From Poriferisodalis sp965214215 (lineage in GTDB: Bacteria; Actinomycetota; Acidimicrobiia; Acidimicrobiales; Poriferisodalaceae), in NCBI RefSeq assembly GCF_965214215.1, contig NZ_CBDCBD010000003.1:2480001-2544000 (forward strand): a stretch of 64,000 bases of DNA. Reading direction: 5' to 3'. The notes beneath the pieces are model-generated. The model had not been told where the DNA came from, searched no databases, and worked only from the letters and a program-made list of their open reading frames with translations. Shown here piece after piece: positions 35,514-44,134 of this stretch; positions within the stretch are counted from its first letter, which is position 1, and every line of letters starts with the position of its first letter. The translations under genes were made by a program, and so were the position numbers.

Positions 35514-36605
35514 ATGATCGGACGACCCAGGGCGGCGGTGGCGGGCCTGCCGGAGTACAAGCCCGGCCGGTCGGCTGCGCAGGCCGCCGCCGAGCACGAT
35601 CTGGCCGAGGCGATCAAGCTGGCCTCCAACGAGAACGCCAACGATCCGCTGCCGTCGGTGGCGGCGGCCGTCGCCGAAGCAGCCTTGGGCATGAACCGCT
35701 ATCCCGACCATCGCTGCATGGAGGTGCGCGAAGCGCTGGCTGGCCGGCACGGCGTGGGGCTTGACCAGGTCACGGTGGGGTCAGGCTCGGTGGGGGTGCT
35801 GCAACAGCTCTTTGCTGCCTATGTCGATCCCGGTGACGAGGTGGTGTACCCCTGGCGCTCCTTCGAAGTGCATCCGGTGTTCTGTGCCACTTCGGCCGCC
35901 CGCGCAGTCACCGTGCCGCTCGCCGACCATGCCTTCGATCTCGACGGCGTGGCCGCGGCCGTGACGGATCGCACCAAGATCGTCGTGCTGTCCACGCCCA
36001 ACAACCCGACCGGCACCGTCTGCACGACCGCAGAGCTGCTGCGCCTGCTGGCCGCGGTGCCCGACGATGTGATCGTGGTGATCGACGAGGCGTACCGGGA
36101 GTTCGTCACCGACCCCGCAGTAGCCGACCCGGTCGAGGCGATCCTGCCGAGCCACCCCAATGCGCTGGTGCTGCGGACCTTCTCCAAGGCGTACGGGCTC
36201 GCGAACCTGCGGGTGGGCTATGGGGTGGGGCACCCGGGCATCATCGGAGCACTCGACAAGGTGGCCCTGCCCTTCATCGTGAGCGGCATCGCTCAGATCG
36301 CAGCGCTGGCGTCGCTGGTGCCGCAGGCGGCGGCCGAGCTGGCCGAACGGGTCGCCGGCATCTTGGCTGAGCGCGACCGGGTGAACGCTGCGATGGCAGC
36401 GCAGGGCTGGCCAGTCGTGCCGAGCCAGGCCAACTTCGTGTACTTGCCAGTCGGCGAAGGGGCGATGGACCTGTTCGTCCGACTGGAGCGCCAGGGGCTC
36501 GTGACTCGCCCATTCGAGGGCGAAGGCGTACGCATCAGCCTGGGCACTCCCGCCCAGAATGACCGGCTGCTGGCCGCGCTGGGGACCTGCGATCCCAAAC
36601 AATGA
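35514..36605 (+). CDS. hisC: HisC/Pat-type aminotransferase
   Basis: A 363-residue fold-type I PLP enzyme. SNEN near residue 39 binds phosphate, IVVLSTPNNPTGT the cofactor ring, IDEAYREF the PLP N1-binding aspartate, and the Schiff-base lysine lies in RTFSKAYGLANLRVGY (~222-237). It transaminates histidinol phosphate and/or aromatic 2-oxo acids; the Pat aromatic enzymes cannot be separated from HisC by eye. It is 99 bases after the deacetylase and converges on an aromatic-type decarboxylase gene; no other his genes are nearby. Confidence 0.82.
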   Translation: MIGRPRAAVAGLPEYKPGRSAAQAAAEHDLAEAIKLASNENANDPLPSVAAAVAEAALGMNRYPDHRCMEVREALAGRHGVGLDQVTVGSGSVGVLQQLFAAYVDPGDEVVYPWRSFEVHPVFCATSAARAVTVPLADHAFDLDGVAAAVTDRTKIVVLSTPNNPTGTVCTTAELLRLLAAVPDDVIVVIDEAYREFVTDPAVADPVEAILPSHPNALVLRTFSKAYGLANLRVGYGVGHPGIIGALDKVALPFIVSGIAQIAALASLVPQAAAELAERVAGILAERDRVNAAMAAQGWPVVPSQANFVYLPVGEGAMDLFVRLERQGLVTRPFEGEGVRISLGTPAQNDRLLAALGTCDPKQ

Positions 36606-36746
36606 GCCCGATTGGCTGACTGAGAAGATGCGCGGACAGGTGAACCTTCCCGCTGTCGCTCCAGTTGTTTCCCGCTCTTGTTCGCTGTCGCTCACGGGCC
36701 GCTCGGGCCGCGGCTTCGCCTATCGGCTCAGCCTCTTGGGGCCCGG

Positions 36747-38165
36747 CTAGACAGCGGCCTCGCTGATCGCCTTCCACAGCAGGTCCAACTGGCCGCGATC
36801 GGTGCGGGACTGGCCAACGGCTACCCGGATGATGCTGCGACCGTCCAGCTTCGACGGGGTCAGGTAGGCCACGCCGCTGTCGTTCACCGCTGCGGCGATC
36901 GCGTCGGTGGCGCGGTCTGCGGCTTGTGCGCCAGCTTCGCCTTCGTCGGTGGCCCGGCAGCGGAAGCACACCAGCGAGAACGGGTGCGGGGCGACGATCT
37001 CGAATCGGTCGTCGTCGTTGAGTTGCTGCGCCAGCTCCTGGGCCATGGCCACGTGGTGACGCACCATCTGCCGGATTCCTGTGGCCCCGTAGCTGCGAAG
37101 CACCCACCACAGCTTGAGCGCTCGGAAGCGGCGGCCCAGCGGCACCTGCCAGTTGCGGTAGTCGATCACACTGCCGGCATCGCTCTGGGCGTTTCGCAAA
37201 TACGGTGGGTCGATCGACAACGCTTCAGTGAGCGCCTCTCGCTCAGCGACGTAGAACGCTGAGCAGTCGAAGTTCACCATCATCCACTTGTGCGGGTTAA
37301 AGACGTAGCTGTCGACCAGCTCGACGCCGTCGTTGTGGTGACGGAACTCCCCGCAGATCATCGCCGTGCCGGCATAGGCGGCGTCGACGTGGTGCCACAA
37401 GTTGTGTTCGATTGCGATCTCTGAGATGGCCCGCACCGGATCGACGGCCGTGGTGCCGGTGGTGCCGACGGTCGAGCCGACGAACGCCGGCACGAGGCCA
37501 GCCGTCAGGTCGCTTGCGACGGCTGCAGCGAGGGCGTCGGGCCGCATCGCCTGATGCTCGTCGACCTCGATGAGCCGAACGTGCCCGAATCCGCCGATGT
37601 TGGCGCCCTTCTCGACCGAGCTATGCGCCTGCTCCGAGGTGTAGGCGACCATCTGTTCTACGGGCTGGCCGCTGCGAGTGCTCGCACGGTGACGGGCTGC
37701 AACCAAGGCGACATGGGTCGCGTCGGACGCACTGCCCTGCAGCACCCCGCCACCCACCGAAGTCGTCTTCCAGTGCTCGGGCAGAGCGCACAGATCCACC
37801 AGCCAGTCGAGCACGTGGCTCTCAACCTCGGTCAACGCCGGGGAGGCCGACCACAGCAGGCCGATCAGCCCGAGTCCAGCGGACACCGTGTCGGCCAGCA
37901 CCGACGGCGGCGAATTGTTGGCGGGGAAGTAGGCGAACCAGCCCGGATGCTGCCAGTGGGTGACGCCCGGCAGCACCACCCGGTCCAGGTCAGCCAGCAG
38001 GTTCTCGAACGGCTCGGGCTGCTCAGGAGCAGCGTCGGGCAGCAACGCCCTGATGTCGCCGGGCTGCACGGTGGCGGCCACCGGCAGCGACTCGATGCGC
38101 TCCCAGTAGTCGGCGATCCAGTCGATGACGGCCCGACCGTGCTCGCGGAACTCATCGGGTGTCAT
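36747..38165 (-). CDS. Group II PLP decarboxylase (aromatic L-amino-acid decarboxylase-like)
   Basis: 472 residues from ATG 38165; a GTG at 38219 would add 18 residues. The family signatures are HWQHPGWFAYFPANNSPPS, the T-x-GG(G) cofactor site TSVGGGVLQGSASDATHVAL, HVDAAYAGTA and the PLP lysine in FNPHKWMMVNFDCS. The HPxFFxyxP segment and overall spacing fit tryptophan/tyrosine/DOPA decarboxylases. Product would be an arylalkylamine plus CO2, a rather unusual capability here. It converges on hisC and diverges from the APH-type kinase. The 141-base tail-to-tail gap with hisC holds no further gene. Confidence 0.87.
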   Translation of the reverse strand: MTPDEFREHGRAVIDWIADYWERIESLPVAATVQPGDIRALLPDAAPEQPEPFENLLADLDRVVLPGVTHWQHPGWFAYFPANNSPPSVLADTVSAGLGLIGLLWSASPALTEVESHVLDWLVDLCALPEHWKTTSVGGGVLQGSASDATHVALVAARHRASTRSGQPVEQMVAYTSEQAHSSVEKGANIGGFGHVRLIEVDEHQAMRPDALAAAVASDLTAGLVPAFVGSTVGTTGTTAVDPVRAISEIAIEHNLWHHVDAAYAGTAMICGEFRHHNDGVELVDSYVFNPHKWMMVNFDCSAFYVAEREALTEALSIDPPYLRNAQSDAGSVIDYRNWQVPLGRRFRALKLWWVLRSYGATGIRQMVRHHVAMAQELAQQLNDDDRFEIVAPHPFSLVCFRCRATDEGEAGAQAADRATDAIAAAVNDSGVAYLTPSKLDGRSIIRVAVGQSRTDRGQLDLLWKAISEAAV

Positions 38166-38392
38166 GTGCGCGGGAGGCGACGTCAGTGGCGCTGGCACGT
38201 CTGGATCGGTCTGGTCCACGGCGCCGACGCTACTGGCCGATGTTGGCGCGACCGGAGGCGAATGCGCTCGGCGAGCGAGGCGATTGTCGCGGGGCAGCAC
38301 GCCCGCAGCCACTGGCGGCACACGTTGCCTAGTGTGTGCGAACTGCGCCTGCTGGGACATCGGAGGCGCCACCGGTTGCGAGGGGAGACGAG

Positions 38393-39463
38393 ATGGCGGA
38401 CGGGGCGGCAGGCGACGCTGCGACTTCGGGTGTCGTCGGTTACGACGTGCCCGCCGTGGAGGCGTGGATCAACGAGAACGTCGAGGGCCTCGAACCGCCG
38501 TTCGAATGGTCTCAGCTCGAAGGCGGCCACAGCAACCTCACCTACAAGCTGACTGCCGTCGACGGCACCACGGCGGTGGTGCGGCGACCACCGATGGGCG
38601 AGCTGCTGCCCAAGGCCCACGACATGGGGCGCGAGTTCACGATCATCAGCGGCCTGGGGCCCACCGATGTGCCGGTGGCCATCGCATACGGCTACTGCGA
38701 GAGCCCCGAGGTGACCGGCGCGCACTTCTACGTGATGAGCTACGTCGAGGGCAAGCCCATGTTCGAGTCCGCGGATGCCCACGCGCACCTCACCCCCGAC
38801 GGCCGGGCGCATGTGGGTATGTCGTTCATGGATGTGCTCGCGGCGTTGCACTCAGTTGATCCCGACGATGTCGGGCTGGGCGAGCTGGGCAAGAAAGAAG
38901 ACTACGTCGGGCGTCAGATCCGCACCTGGTATCGCTCGTGGACGGCCTCGGCGGAATCGGCCCAGTACGACACTCCCGTCGTGCACGAGCTGCACGACTT
39001 CCTCCTGGAGCGCAAGCCCGAGCAGGGTCCCGCACGGGTCGTGCACGGCGATTACGGGTTGCACAACTGCCTGTTCAATCCCGAAGGCGAGCTGCAGGCC
39101 GTGCTGGACTGGGAAATCTCGACGCTCGGCGACCCGCTGGCCGACTTCGCGTATGCGCTGAACAGCTGGACTGAGCCGAGCGACGACATCCTCGAGGGCG
39201 CCGACCCGCCGACGCTGGTGGACGGTTTTGTCGGACGCGCCGACCTCATCGAGCGCTACGAGCAGCGCACAGGGGCCGACCTGTCGGACCTGTCGTACTA
39301 CGTCAGCTTCAACCATTGGAAATCGGCGTGCATCATCCACGGCGTCTACGCCCGCTACATGCGCGGCCAGAAGCCTGCCGACGATGTCGACTTGGACCTG
39401 TACCGGGCTCGCATCGGCCGCGGCATCGAGCTGTCCGCCGCCGCTGCTGCGGCGATCTCCTAG
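38393..39463 (+). CDS. Phosphotransferase-family protein (APH / ACAD10-11 kinase type)
   Basis: A 356-residue APH-fold kinase from ATG 38393, which has an AGGGGAGA ribosome site. Motifs: GGHSNLTYKL (nucleotide loop), HGDYGLHNCLF (catalytic Asp) and LDWEISTLGDPLADFAY (metal Asp). In actinobacteria this subgroup is linked to acyl-CoA metabolism and the ACAD10/11 N-terminal kinase, which phosphorylates hydroxyacyl-CoA intermediates. A paralogue with the same motif string is at 50435. Antibiotic resistance is not implied. 25 bases separate it from ung. Confidence 0.82.
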   Translation: MADGAAGDAATSGVVGYDVPAVEAWINENVEGLEPPFEWSQLEGGHSNLTYKLTAVDGTTAVVRRPPMGELLPKAHDMGREFTIISGLGPTDVPVAIAYGYCESPEVTGAHFYVMSYVEGKPMFESADAHAHLTPDGRAHVGMSFMDVLAALHSVDPDDVGLGELGKKEDYVGRQIRTWYRSWTASAESAQYDTPVVHELHDFLLERKPEQGPARVVHGDYGLHNCLFNPEGELQAVLDWEISTLGDPLADFAYALNSWTEPSDDILEGADPPTLVDGFVGRADLIERYEQRTGADLSDLSYYVSFNHWKSACIIHGVYARYMRGQKPADDVDLDLYRARIGRGIELSAAAAAAIS

Positions 39464-39488
39464 CGCTGCGGGGCCCTGCGGACCGGCA

Positions 39489-40175
39489 ATGCCGCGCACC
39501 GACTGGAACCCGATCCTGAGGGGCGAGTTCTCCAAGCCTTACTGGCCGATCCTGCAGCAGTTCGTCGCCGACGAGCGCGCCCAAGGACCGGTGTTCCCGC
39601 CGCAGGACCAGGTCTTCGCTGCGCTGCATCTGACGCCTTATGCCGAGGTGAAGGTGCTCATCCTCGGCCAGGACCCTTACCACGGCCCGCGCCAGGCGCA
39701 CGGCCTGTGCTTCTCGGTGCCGCATGGCGTTCCCCAGCCGCCGTCGCTTCAGAACATCTTCGCCGAGCTGCGTGACGACCTCGGGATCGAGCCGCCGACG
39801 CACGGCAACCTCGAAGGCTGGGCGCGTCAGGGAGTGCTGCTGCTCAACGCATTCCTGACGGTGCGCGCCCGCCAGGCGGCTTCGCATCGCTCGGCTGGCT
39901 GGGAGACCTTCACCGACGAAGTGATCCGCGCCGTCAGCGCAAAGCCCGAACGGGTGGTGTTCATCTTGTGGGGAGCGTTCGCGCGCCGAAAGAAATCACT
40001 GGTCGACTTGACCCGCCACATCGTCATCGAGTCCGCACACCCGTCGCCGCTCAGCGCCCACAACGGGTTCATCGGCAGCAAGCCGTTCAGCCGAGCAAAC
40101 GCCGCTCTCGCAGCCGCCGGCCGCCAGCCCATCGACTGGCGCCTGAGCGGCGAGCCGCAGACAGCGACTCGATGA
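39489..40175 (+). CDS. ung: Uracil-DNA glycosylase (family 1)
   Basis: A 228-residue Ung-type enzyme that removes uracil from DNA during base-excision repair. The water-activating motif GQDPYHGP is at 60-67 (Asp62), GVLLLNAFLTVR follows, and the minor-groove leucine loop HPSPLSAHNGFIGSKPFS begins near 180. Length is typical for Ung. The ATG at 39489 is chosen because the open frame upstream is the shadow of the preceding gene. It converges on a glyoxalase-like gene; the 139-base gap between them contains no gene. Confidence 0.95.
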   Translation: MPRTDWNPILRGEFSKPYWPILQQFVADERAQGPVFPPQDQVFAALHLTPYAEVKVLILGQDPYHGPRQAHGLCFSVPHGVPQPPSLQNIFAELRDDLGIEPPTHGNLEGWARQGVLLLNAFLTVRARQAASHRSAGWETFTDEVIRAVSAKPERVVFILWGAFARRKKSLVDLTRHIVIESAHPSPLSAHNGFIGSKPFSRANAALAAAGRQPIDWRLSGEPQTATR

Positions 40176-40314
40176 GGCGCATGCTGAACCGACAAGGTGG
40201 CAGTTGATCTGCCGACAACCAGTCAGTTGAACCGTCAACGGCATGGCGTGGCTGAGAGCGGGCGCGTCGAGTCGTCGCTGAACCCGGCGATTCGAGGGGC
40301 GCGCAGCCGTCGGG

Positions 40315-40938
40315 CTAGCGCAGGGTGACGCGGCCGTTGGGGGTGTCGAGTGTTGCCTCGAAGCTGACGGTGTCGCCTGCGGTCACGTCCACGTCGATGC
40401 CGATGGCGCTGTGCAGCGCCTTGATGTGGTCCGGATCGGGGTGCGTGCCCGCGAGCGAGACGAGCGTGCAGCCGGTCGGTGTGACTGCCGCGGGGTGGGT
40501 GGTGTTGCCCCACTCGATGACAAAGGGGACCAGCCCAGGTCCGGCTGCCATCGTGAGCGACCAGTGGATCTCCTCGCCGTCGGGCTTCACCCGGCTCATC
40601 GCGGAGATCGGGCCTGGGTCTTCTCCGCAGGCGGCCATTGCGGCGGTCACGTCTTCGATGGTCTCGCCCGCCGAGGCGTGCACGGCGAAGGTGATGAGCC
40701 GGCCCTCGCTCATGGCGTCAATGGCGAACGGGCGGCCGTTCGGCGGATCGGGCTGTTCGGGGTCGGGAGCGATGATCTCGAGGTAGACGTCGTCGCCCAG
40801 CGACATCAGGGTGTTGCGGGTGCCCATCCCCGGATGAGGCCCACCCGGTGCGGCCGACATGCCGACCAGGGCCTCGACGGCTGCAGTCCCGGCTGCGAGG
40901 TCGGGTGCTGCGTACACGATGTGATCGATGGCTGCCAT
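40315..40938 (-). CDS. VOC-superfamily (glyoxalase-like) protein
   Basis: A 207-residue protein starting DHIVYAAPDLAAGTAAVEALVG, the hallmark of Glyoxalase-like (VOC) domains, and containing LGDDVYLEIIAPDPEQP, a probable metal-ligand strand. A second half-domain follows with a weaker WSLTMAAGPGLVPFVIEWG segment, so the protein is a two-module VOC chain as in Glyoxalase_3 members. Function unknown. The stop lies 46 bases from the next minus-strand gene start region. Confidence 0.8.
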   Translation of the reverse strand: MAAIDHIVYAAPDLAAGTAAVEALVGMSAAPGGPHPGMGTRNTLMSLGDDVYLEIIAPDPEQPDPPNGRPFAIDAMSEGRLITFAVHASAGETIEDVTAAMAACGEDPGPISAMSRVKPDGEEIHWSLTMAAGPGLVPFVIEWGNTTHPAAVTPTGCTLVSLAGTHPDPDHIKALHSAIGIDVDVTAGDTVSFEATLDTPNGRVTLR

Positions 40939-40984
40939 GCGGGCACGTTAGCCACGGCCGGCGGACCTGTCTGCGCCGGATGCG

Positions 40985-43384
40985 CTAGTCGAACGCCTCG
41001 GCGGCAGCCAGCTCGGCAATCCGGTCGCCGTCGTAGCCGAGATGGTCGGTGAGGACTTCGTAGAGGTGTTCGCCGAGTGCCGGCCCGGCAACTTCGGGCC
41101 AAACCTGGCTGCGCGACATGGAGAAGCGGGGCGCTTCGATGACCGTCGTGCCGTGTGTCGCGTGCGGGACCTCCACCCAATGGTTGCGGTGCTCGAGTTG
41201 GGGATCAACTGTTAGCTCGGGGCTGTTCTGCACCCGGTGCGCGGCGATGCCGGCTGCTTGGCACTGCCGTTCGACCTGCGCTTCATCAAGCTCGCCGGTC
41301 CACGCCGAGACGGCGGCCTCCAGTTCCTCCCGGCGGACCAGACGCTCGGGGAGCGGCAAGTCGGCGAGACCTGCGCAGCCGATGAGTCCTGCCAGCGACT
41401 GCCAGGCTGCATCGTCTTGCGCGACGACCGCGACCCAGCGGTCGTCGCCGGCTGCGGGGAACACCCCATGGGGACAGAAATGATTGCTGGCGTTGCCCAC
41501 GCCGCCCACGACCTTGCCGTTGCGCAAGTACTCCAGCACGGCGGGCGCGATGAAGTGAATGGATGCCTCCGCTTGGGAGAAGTCGAGGTAGCGGCCTTCG
41601 CCGGTGCGGCGTTGGTGGTCGATGGCGGCAAGCAGACTGGCCGTTGCGGGGTGGGGCGAGGTGTAGTCGGTGATGGCGCCGTAGGGGCCGACCGGGGCTC
41701 GATCACTCCAGCCGGTGATGTTGTAGAAGCCGGCCAGCGCACCCGACAGGTTGCCGTACCCCGCATAGTCCGCGAGCGGGCCGGTCTGGCCGAACAGGCA
41801 GCTCGACAGCATCACCACCGACGGGTTGATCTCGCAGATGCTCTCGTAGTCGAGCCCCCACGAAGCCATGATGCGCGGCGTGTAGGACTCGCACACCACG
41901 TCGGCCCAGCGCACCAGATCCTCGGCCACTTCGCGGCCTGCCGCAGTGCCTGGATTCAGCGTGATGCCGAGCTTGCCGGCGTTCATGTTGTTGAACGTCG
42001 CGCCGTTCTCGGGCCCGGGCTCGTTGTTGATGAAGGGCAGGAAGGTGCGGACGGCGTCGAGCCTGACCGACGATTCGACCCGGATCACCGTCGCACCGGC
42101 GTCCGCGAGCAGGCGCGAGACAGTCGGCCCGGCCACAGCCCACATGAAGTCGAGCACCTTGAGCCCCGCCAGCGGTCGCTCGGTGGCCGCCGCGACGGAT
42201 GGCGCAGACACGGCGGGTTTCCGTTGGCCGGCGAGCACCTCGTCGTTGTGCTCGCCCACCTCGGCAACTCGATCTGCCGAGCCGTCGGTCGGCTCGGGCT
42301 TCATCCAGTGGCCCGGGTATCGCTCGCCGTCGACGATGTCCCAGTAGTCACGGGACGCCAGCTGCTCGGAGTCGGCGACATCGGCAGTCGTAGCGACGGG
42401 TGCCAGCAGCAGGCGATGCTCGAGGGCCAGTGCGAACAGCTCGTCCTTGGTGTGCGCTGCGGTGAACGCCGCCACGCATTCCTTGATCCGCTCGAATTCT
42501 TCGAGCGTTTCGCTGCCGTCGCCGAGCGCCATGCCGTACTGCACCCAGTCCTTCGAGGCGGTCGCGGCATCGCAGAATCCAGCCTCGTGAACAAGCTGCA
42601 TCATCCGAGCTGTCGCGGGTCCGATGGCTGCGCCGAACACATGGGTGAACGACACGTAGCCGTCGCTGGCCGGGTACACGACGCGCAGCCGGATGGGGCC
42701 GCTGCGGATGCCGCCGCCCCCTCGCAAGGTCAGCGGCGCACCGACCAGCGAGCACAGCACCGACGACATCGTCGAGTTCATGGCGACGGCCTGCGCGGAG
42801 ATATCGATGTGCTGGCCCAGCCCCGACTGGTTGCGTTCCACCAATGCGAGCGTCACTGCTGCAGCGGCCTGGCCGGCGGCATGCAGGAACGCCTGCGGGA
42901 CGCCGATCTGCAGCGGGGCCCGGTCTTCGTCACCGCACATGTGCATCGGTCCGCCCGCTGCCCAAACGGTCAGATCGGTGGCTGCCCAGCCAGCCTTGGG
43001 ACCGGTCTGGCCGAACGGCGAGATCGATGCGACGACCAGCGCCGGATTGATCTCGGCGAGCGCTTCGGGTCCGAGGCCGAGCGACGCCATCTCGCCCGGA
43101 GCACCCGATTCGATCAGCACGTCAGCATCGGCCGCGAGCTGGCGCAGGGCGCTGGCACCCGCGGGAGTGGCGATGTCCAGCTCGACAGATTTCTTGCCGC
43201 GTGCATAGGGGGAGTGCACGAGCGAGTGGCCCTTGGAATCGAACGGGCCGAGGCGCCGCACCGGACTTCCCCCGGGCGGCTCGACGGCGATCACCTCGGC
43301 CCCCAGCCTCGCCAGGATGAAGCCCGCCAGATTGCCCCGGTCGTCGGTCAGGTCGAGCACTCGATAGGGCGACAGCAGCGTCAT
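40985..43384 (-). CDS. Tandem-domain CaiB/BaiF (class III) CoA-transferase
   Basis: 799 residues from ATG 43384, with two class III CoA-transferase units (about 1-390 and 405-795). Domain 1 starts YRVLDLTDDRGNLAGFILARLGAEVIAVEPP, domain 2 starts LKVLDFMWAVAGPTVSRLLADAGATVIRVES. Domain 2 has ITDYTSPHPATA with an aspartate at the family position; the domain 1 equivalent (QAFLHAAG) does not. The architecture matches the protein at 32001-34424, so both descend from one fused ancestor. The upstream reading frame is continuous with a CoxS-like fragment (to 43549), so a longer read-through product is formally possible. Confidence 0.87.
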   Translation of the reverse strand: MTLLSPYRVLDLTDDRGNLAGFILARLGAEVIAVEPPGGSPVRRLGPFDSKGHSLVHSPYARGKKSVELDIATPAGASALRQLAADADVLIESGAPGEMASLGLGPEALAEINPALVVASISPFGQTGPKAGWAATDLTVWAAGGPMHMCGDEDRAPLQIGVPQAFLHAAGQAAAAVTLALVERNQSGLGQHIDISAQAVAMNSTMSSVLCSLVGAPLTLRGGGGIRSGPIRLRVVYPASDGYVSFTHVFGAAIGPATARMMQLVHEAGFCDAATASKDWVQYGMALGDGSETLEEFERIKECVAAFTAAHTKDELFALALEHRLLLAPVATTADVADSEQLASRDYWDIVDGERYPGHWMKPEPTDGSADRVAEVGEHNDEVLAGQRKPAVSAPSVAAATERPLAGLKVLDFMWAVAGPTVSRLLADAGATVIRVESSVRLDAVRTFLPFINNEPGPENGATFNNMNAGKLGITLNPGTAAGREVAEDLVRWADVVCESYTPRIMASWGLDYESICEINPSVVMLSSCLFGQTGPLADYAGYGNLSGALAGFYNITGWSDRAPVGPYGAITDYTSPHPATASLLAAIDHQRRTGEGRYLDFSQAEASIHFIAPAVLEYLRNGKVVGGVGNASNHFCPHGVFPAAGDDRWVAVVAQDDAAWQSLAGLIGCAGLADLPLPERLVRREELEAAVSAWTGELDEAQVERQCQAAGIAAHRVQNSPELTVDPQLEHRNHWVEVPHATHGTTVIEAPRFSMSRSQVWPEVAGPALGEHLYEVLTDHLGYDGDRIAELAAAEAFD

Positions 43385-43549
43385 ACGCCTGCCGAAGCTA
43401 TTCGCTGAGAGCTCGGGACTCAGAGTCTCCCGGATGACGGCCTCGTCGGGGTCGGGCGTGCTCTCGAGCACCTCGACCGCCGCAGCGAAGTGCAGGCAGT
43501 TGCAGGCGGTTCGGCCGTCGAGCCCCGCCTTCGTCAATGCCACCTTCAA
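43385..43549 (-). pseudogene. CoxS-like (2Fe-2S molybdenum hydroxylase subunit) remnant
   Basis: A 55-residue stretch in frame with the CoA-transferase below. Its first half (LDGRTACNCLHFAAAVE) resembles the cysteine-bearing loop of CoxS proteins, and its second half (LESTPDPDEAVIRETLSPELS) resembles the EExIRxALSGNL segment close to their C-terminus, with the intervening CGFC-type motif missing. This would be an internal deletion of about 60-80 residues. No ATG begins the CoxS-like part with a ribosome site. The reading is mine from motif memory and is tentative. Confidence 0.4.
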
Positions 43550-43559
43550 GCAGGACGCC

Positions 43560-43700
43560 GACGAGGTGAGCGCCGGACACCGCGATGTCGTCGAGCTCGC
43601 GACAGCGGTTGATCGACACGAGCACCTCGGGTCGGGCCAGCCGGAGGTTCATGAGCGGAACCAGGCTCTGGCCGCCGGCGACAAGTCGCACCCACCAATA
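43560..43700 (-). pseudogene. CoxM/xanthine-dehydrogenase FAD-subunit remnant
   Basis: On the minus strand the text VRLVAGGQSLVPLMNLRLARPEVLVSINR matches the FAD-binding loop of CoxM-type subunits (AGGQSLVPLMNFRLARPEVLVDINR pattern). Nothing on either side continues the fold: upstream the frame passes into sequence belonging to the opposite-strand aminotransferase remnant, and downstream a different frame carries the CoxS-like piece. CoxM followed by CoxS is the normal gene order in molybdenum hydroxylase operons, so the two scraps probably share an origin. Confidence 0.6.
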
Positions 43701-43712
43701 GGGCCTACCGTT

Positions 43713-43883
43713 GGACAACAGGTGCAGGATCACGCCCACGACCGCGGTCTCTACCTTCGTACGATCGCCCCTGATCGCATCAGCTTCATGCCCCCGCTGA
43801 TCATCGAAGCGGACGAGATCGAGGAGGTCACAAGGCACCTTGCCGGCGCACTCGATGACACCCTGAAAGCTCTCCGCACGTGA
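43713..43883 (+). pseudogene. Class III aminotransferase C-terminal remnant
   Basis: About 55 residues, ending at TGA 43883, match the last helix-strand of class III (omega) aminotransferases: HDRGLYLRTIAPDRISFMPPLIIEADEIEEVTRHLAGALDDTL, where PPLII followed by E/D-x-x-E/D and an LxxALD helix is the family ending. A complete enzyme is about 430-460 residues, so about 90% is gone. The stop overlaps the GTG of the next ORF (GTGA), the spacing of a former operon. Confidence 0.65.
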
Positions 43884-44134
43884 CCTTCGATCCCGATCTC
43901 CTCACTGCCATCCGTGATCGCTTCCACCCCGCAGACGAGTGCCCGATCCAAGGCCCACGAGCATTCCTGGAAAACGCGGGTGGTTCGCTCACACTCACGC
44001 TCGACTACTACTCGGCTGGTGTACTCGAACCGCTTGGGCTTGATAACTGCGTGTGGGTATCCGCCCGTCACTACAACACGCGCGCCGAGATCGAACAGAT
44101 GTTGGCGACCGTCAATCGGCTCGCTGGATCCTGA
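43880..44134 (+). pseudogene. Class V aminotransferase/cysteine-desulfurase-like mini-ORF with central deletion
   Basis: An 84-residue ORF. Residues 1-37 match the family start (LLTAIRDRFHP, then QGPRAFLENAGGSLTLT). From residue 38 the text is that of the family C-terminus (DYYSAGVLEPLGLDNCVWVSARHYNTRAEIEQML). Complete members are about 400-450 residues, so the whole cofactor core, including the PLP lysine, has been removed cleanly in frame. The GTG start and the TGA that shares a base with the next ATG (TGATG) are intact. Whether it is translated is unknown; the product cannot be an aminotransferase. Confidence 0.7.
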
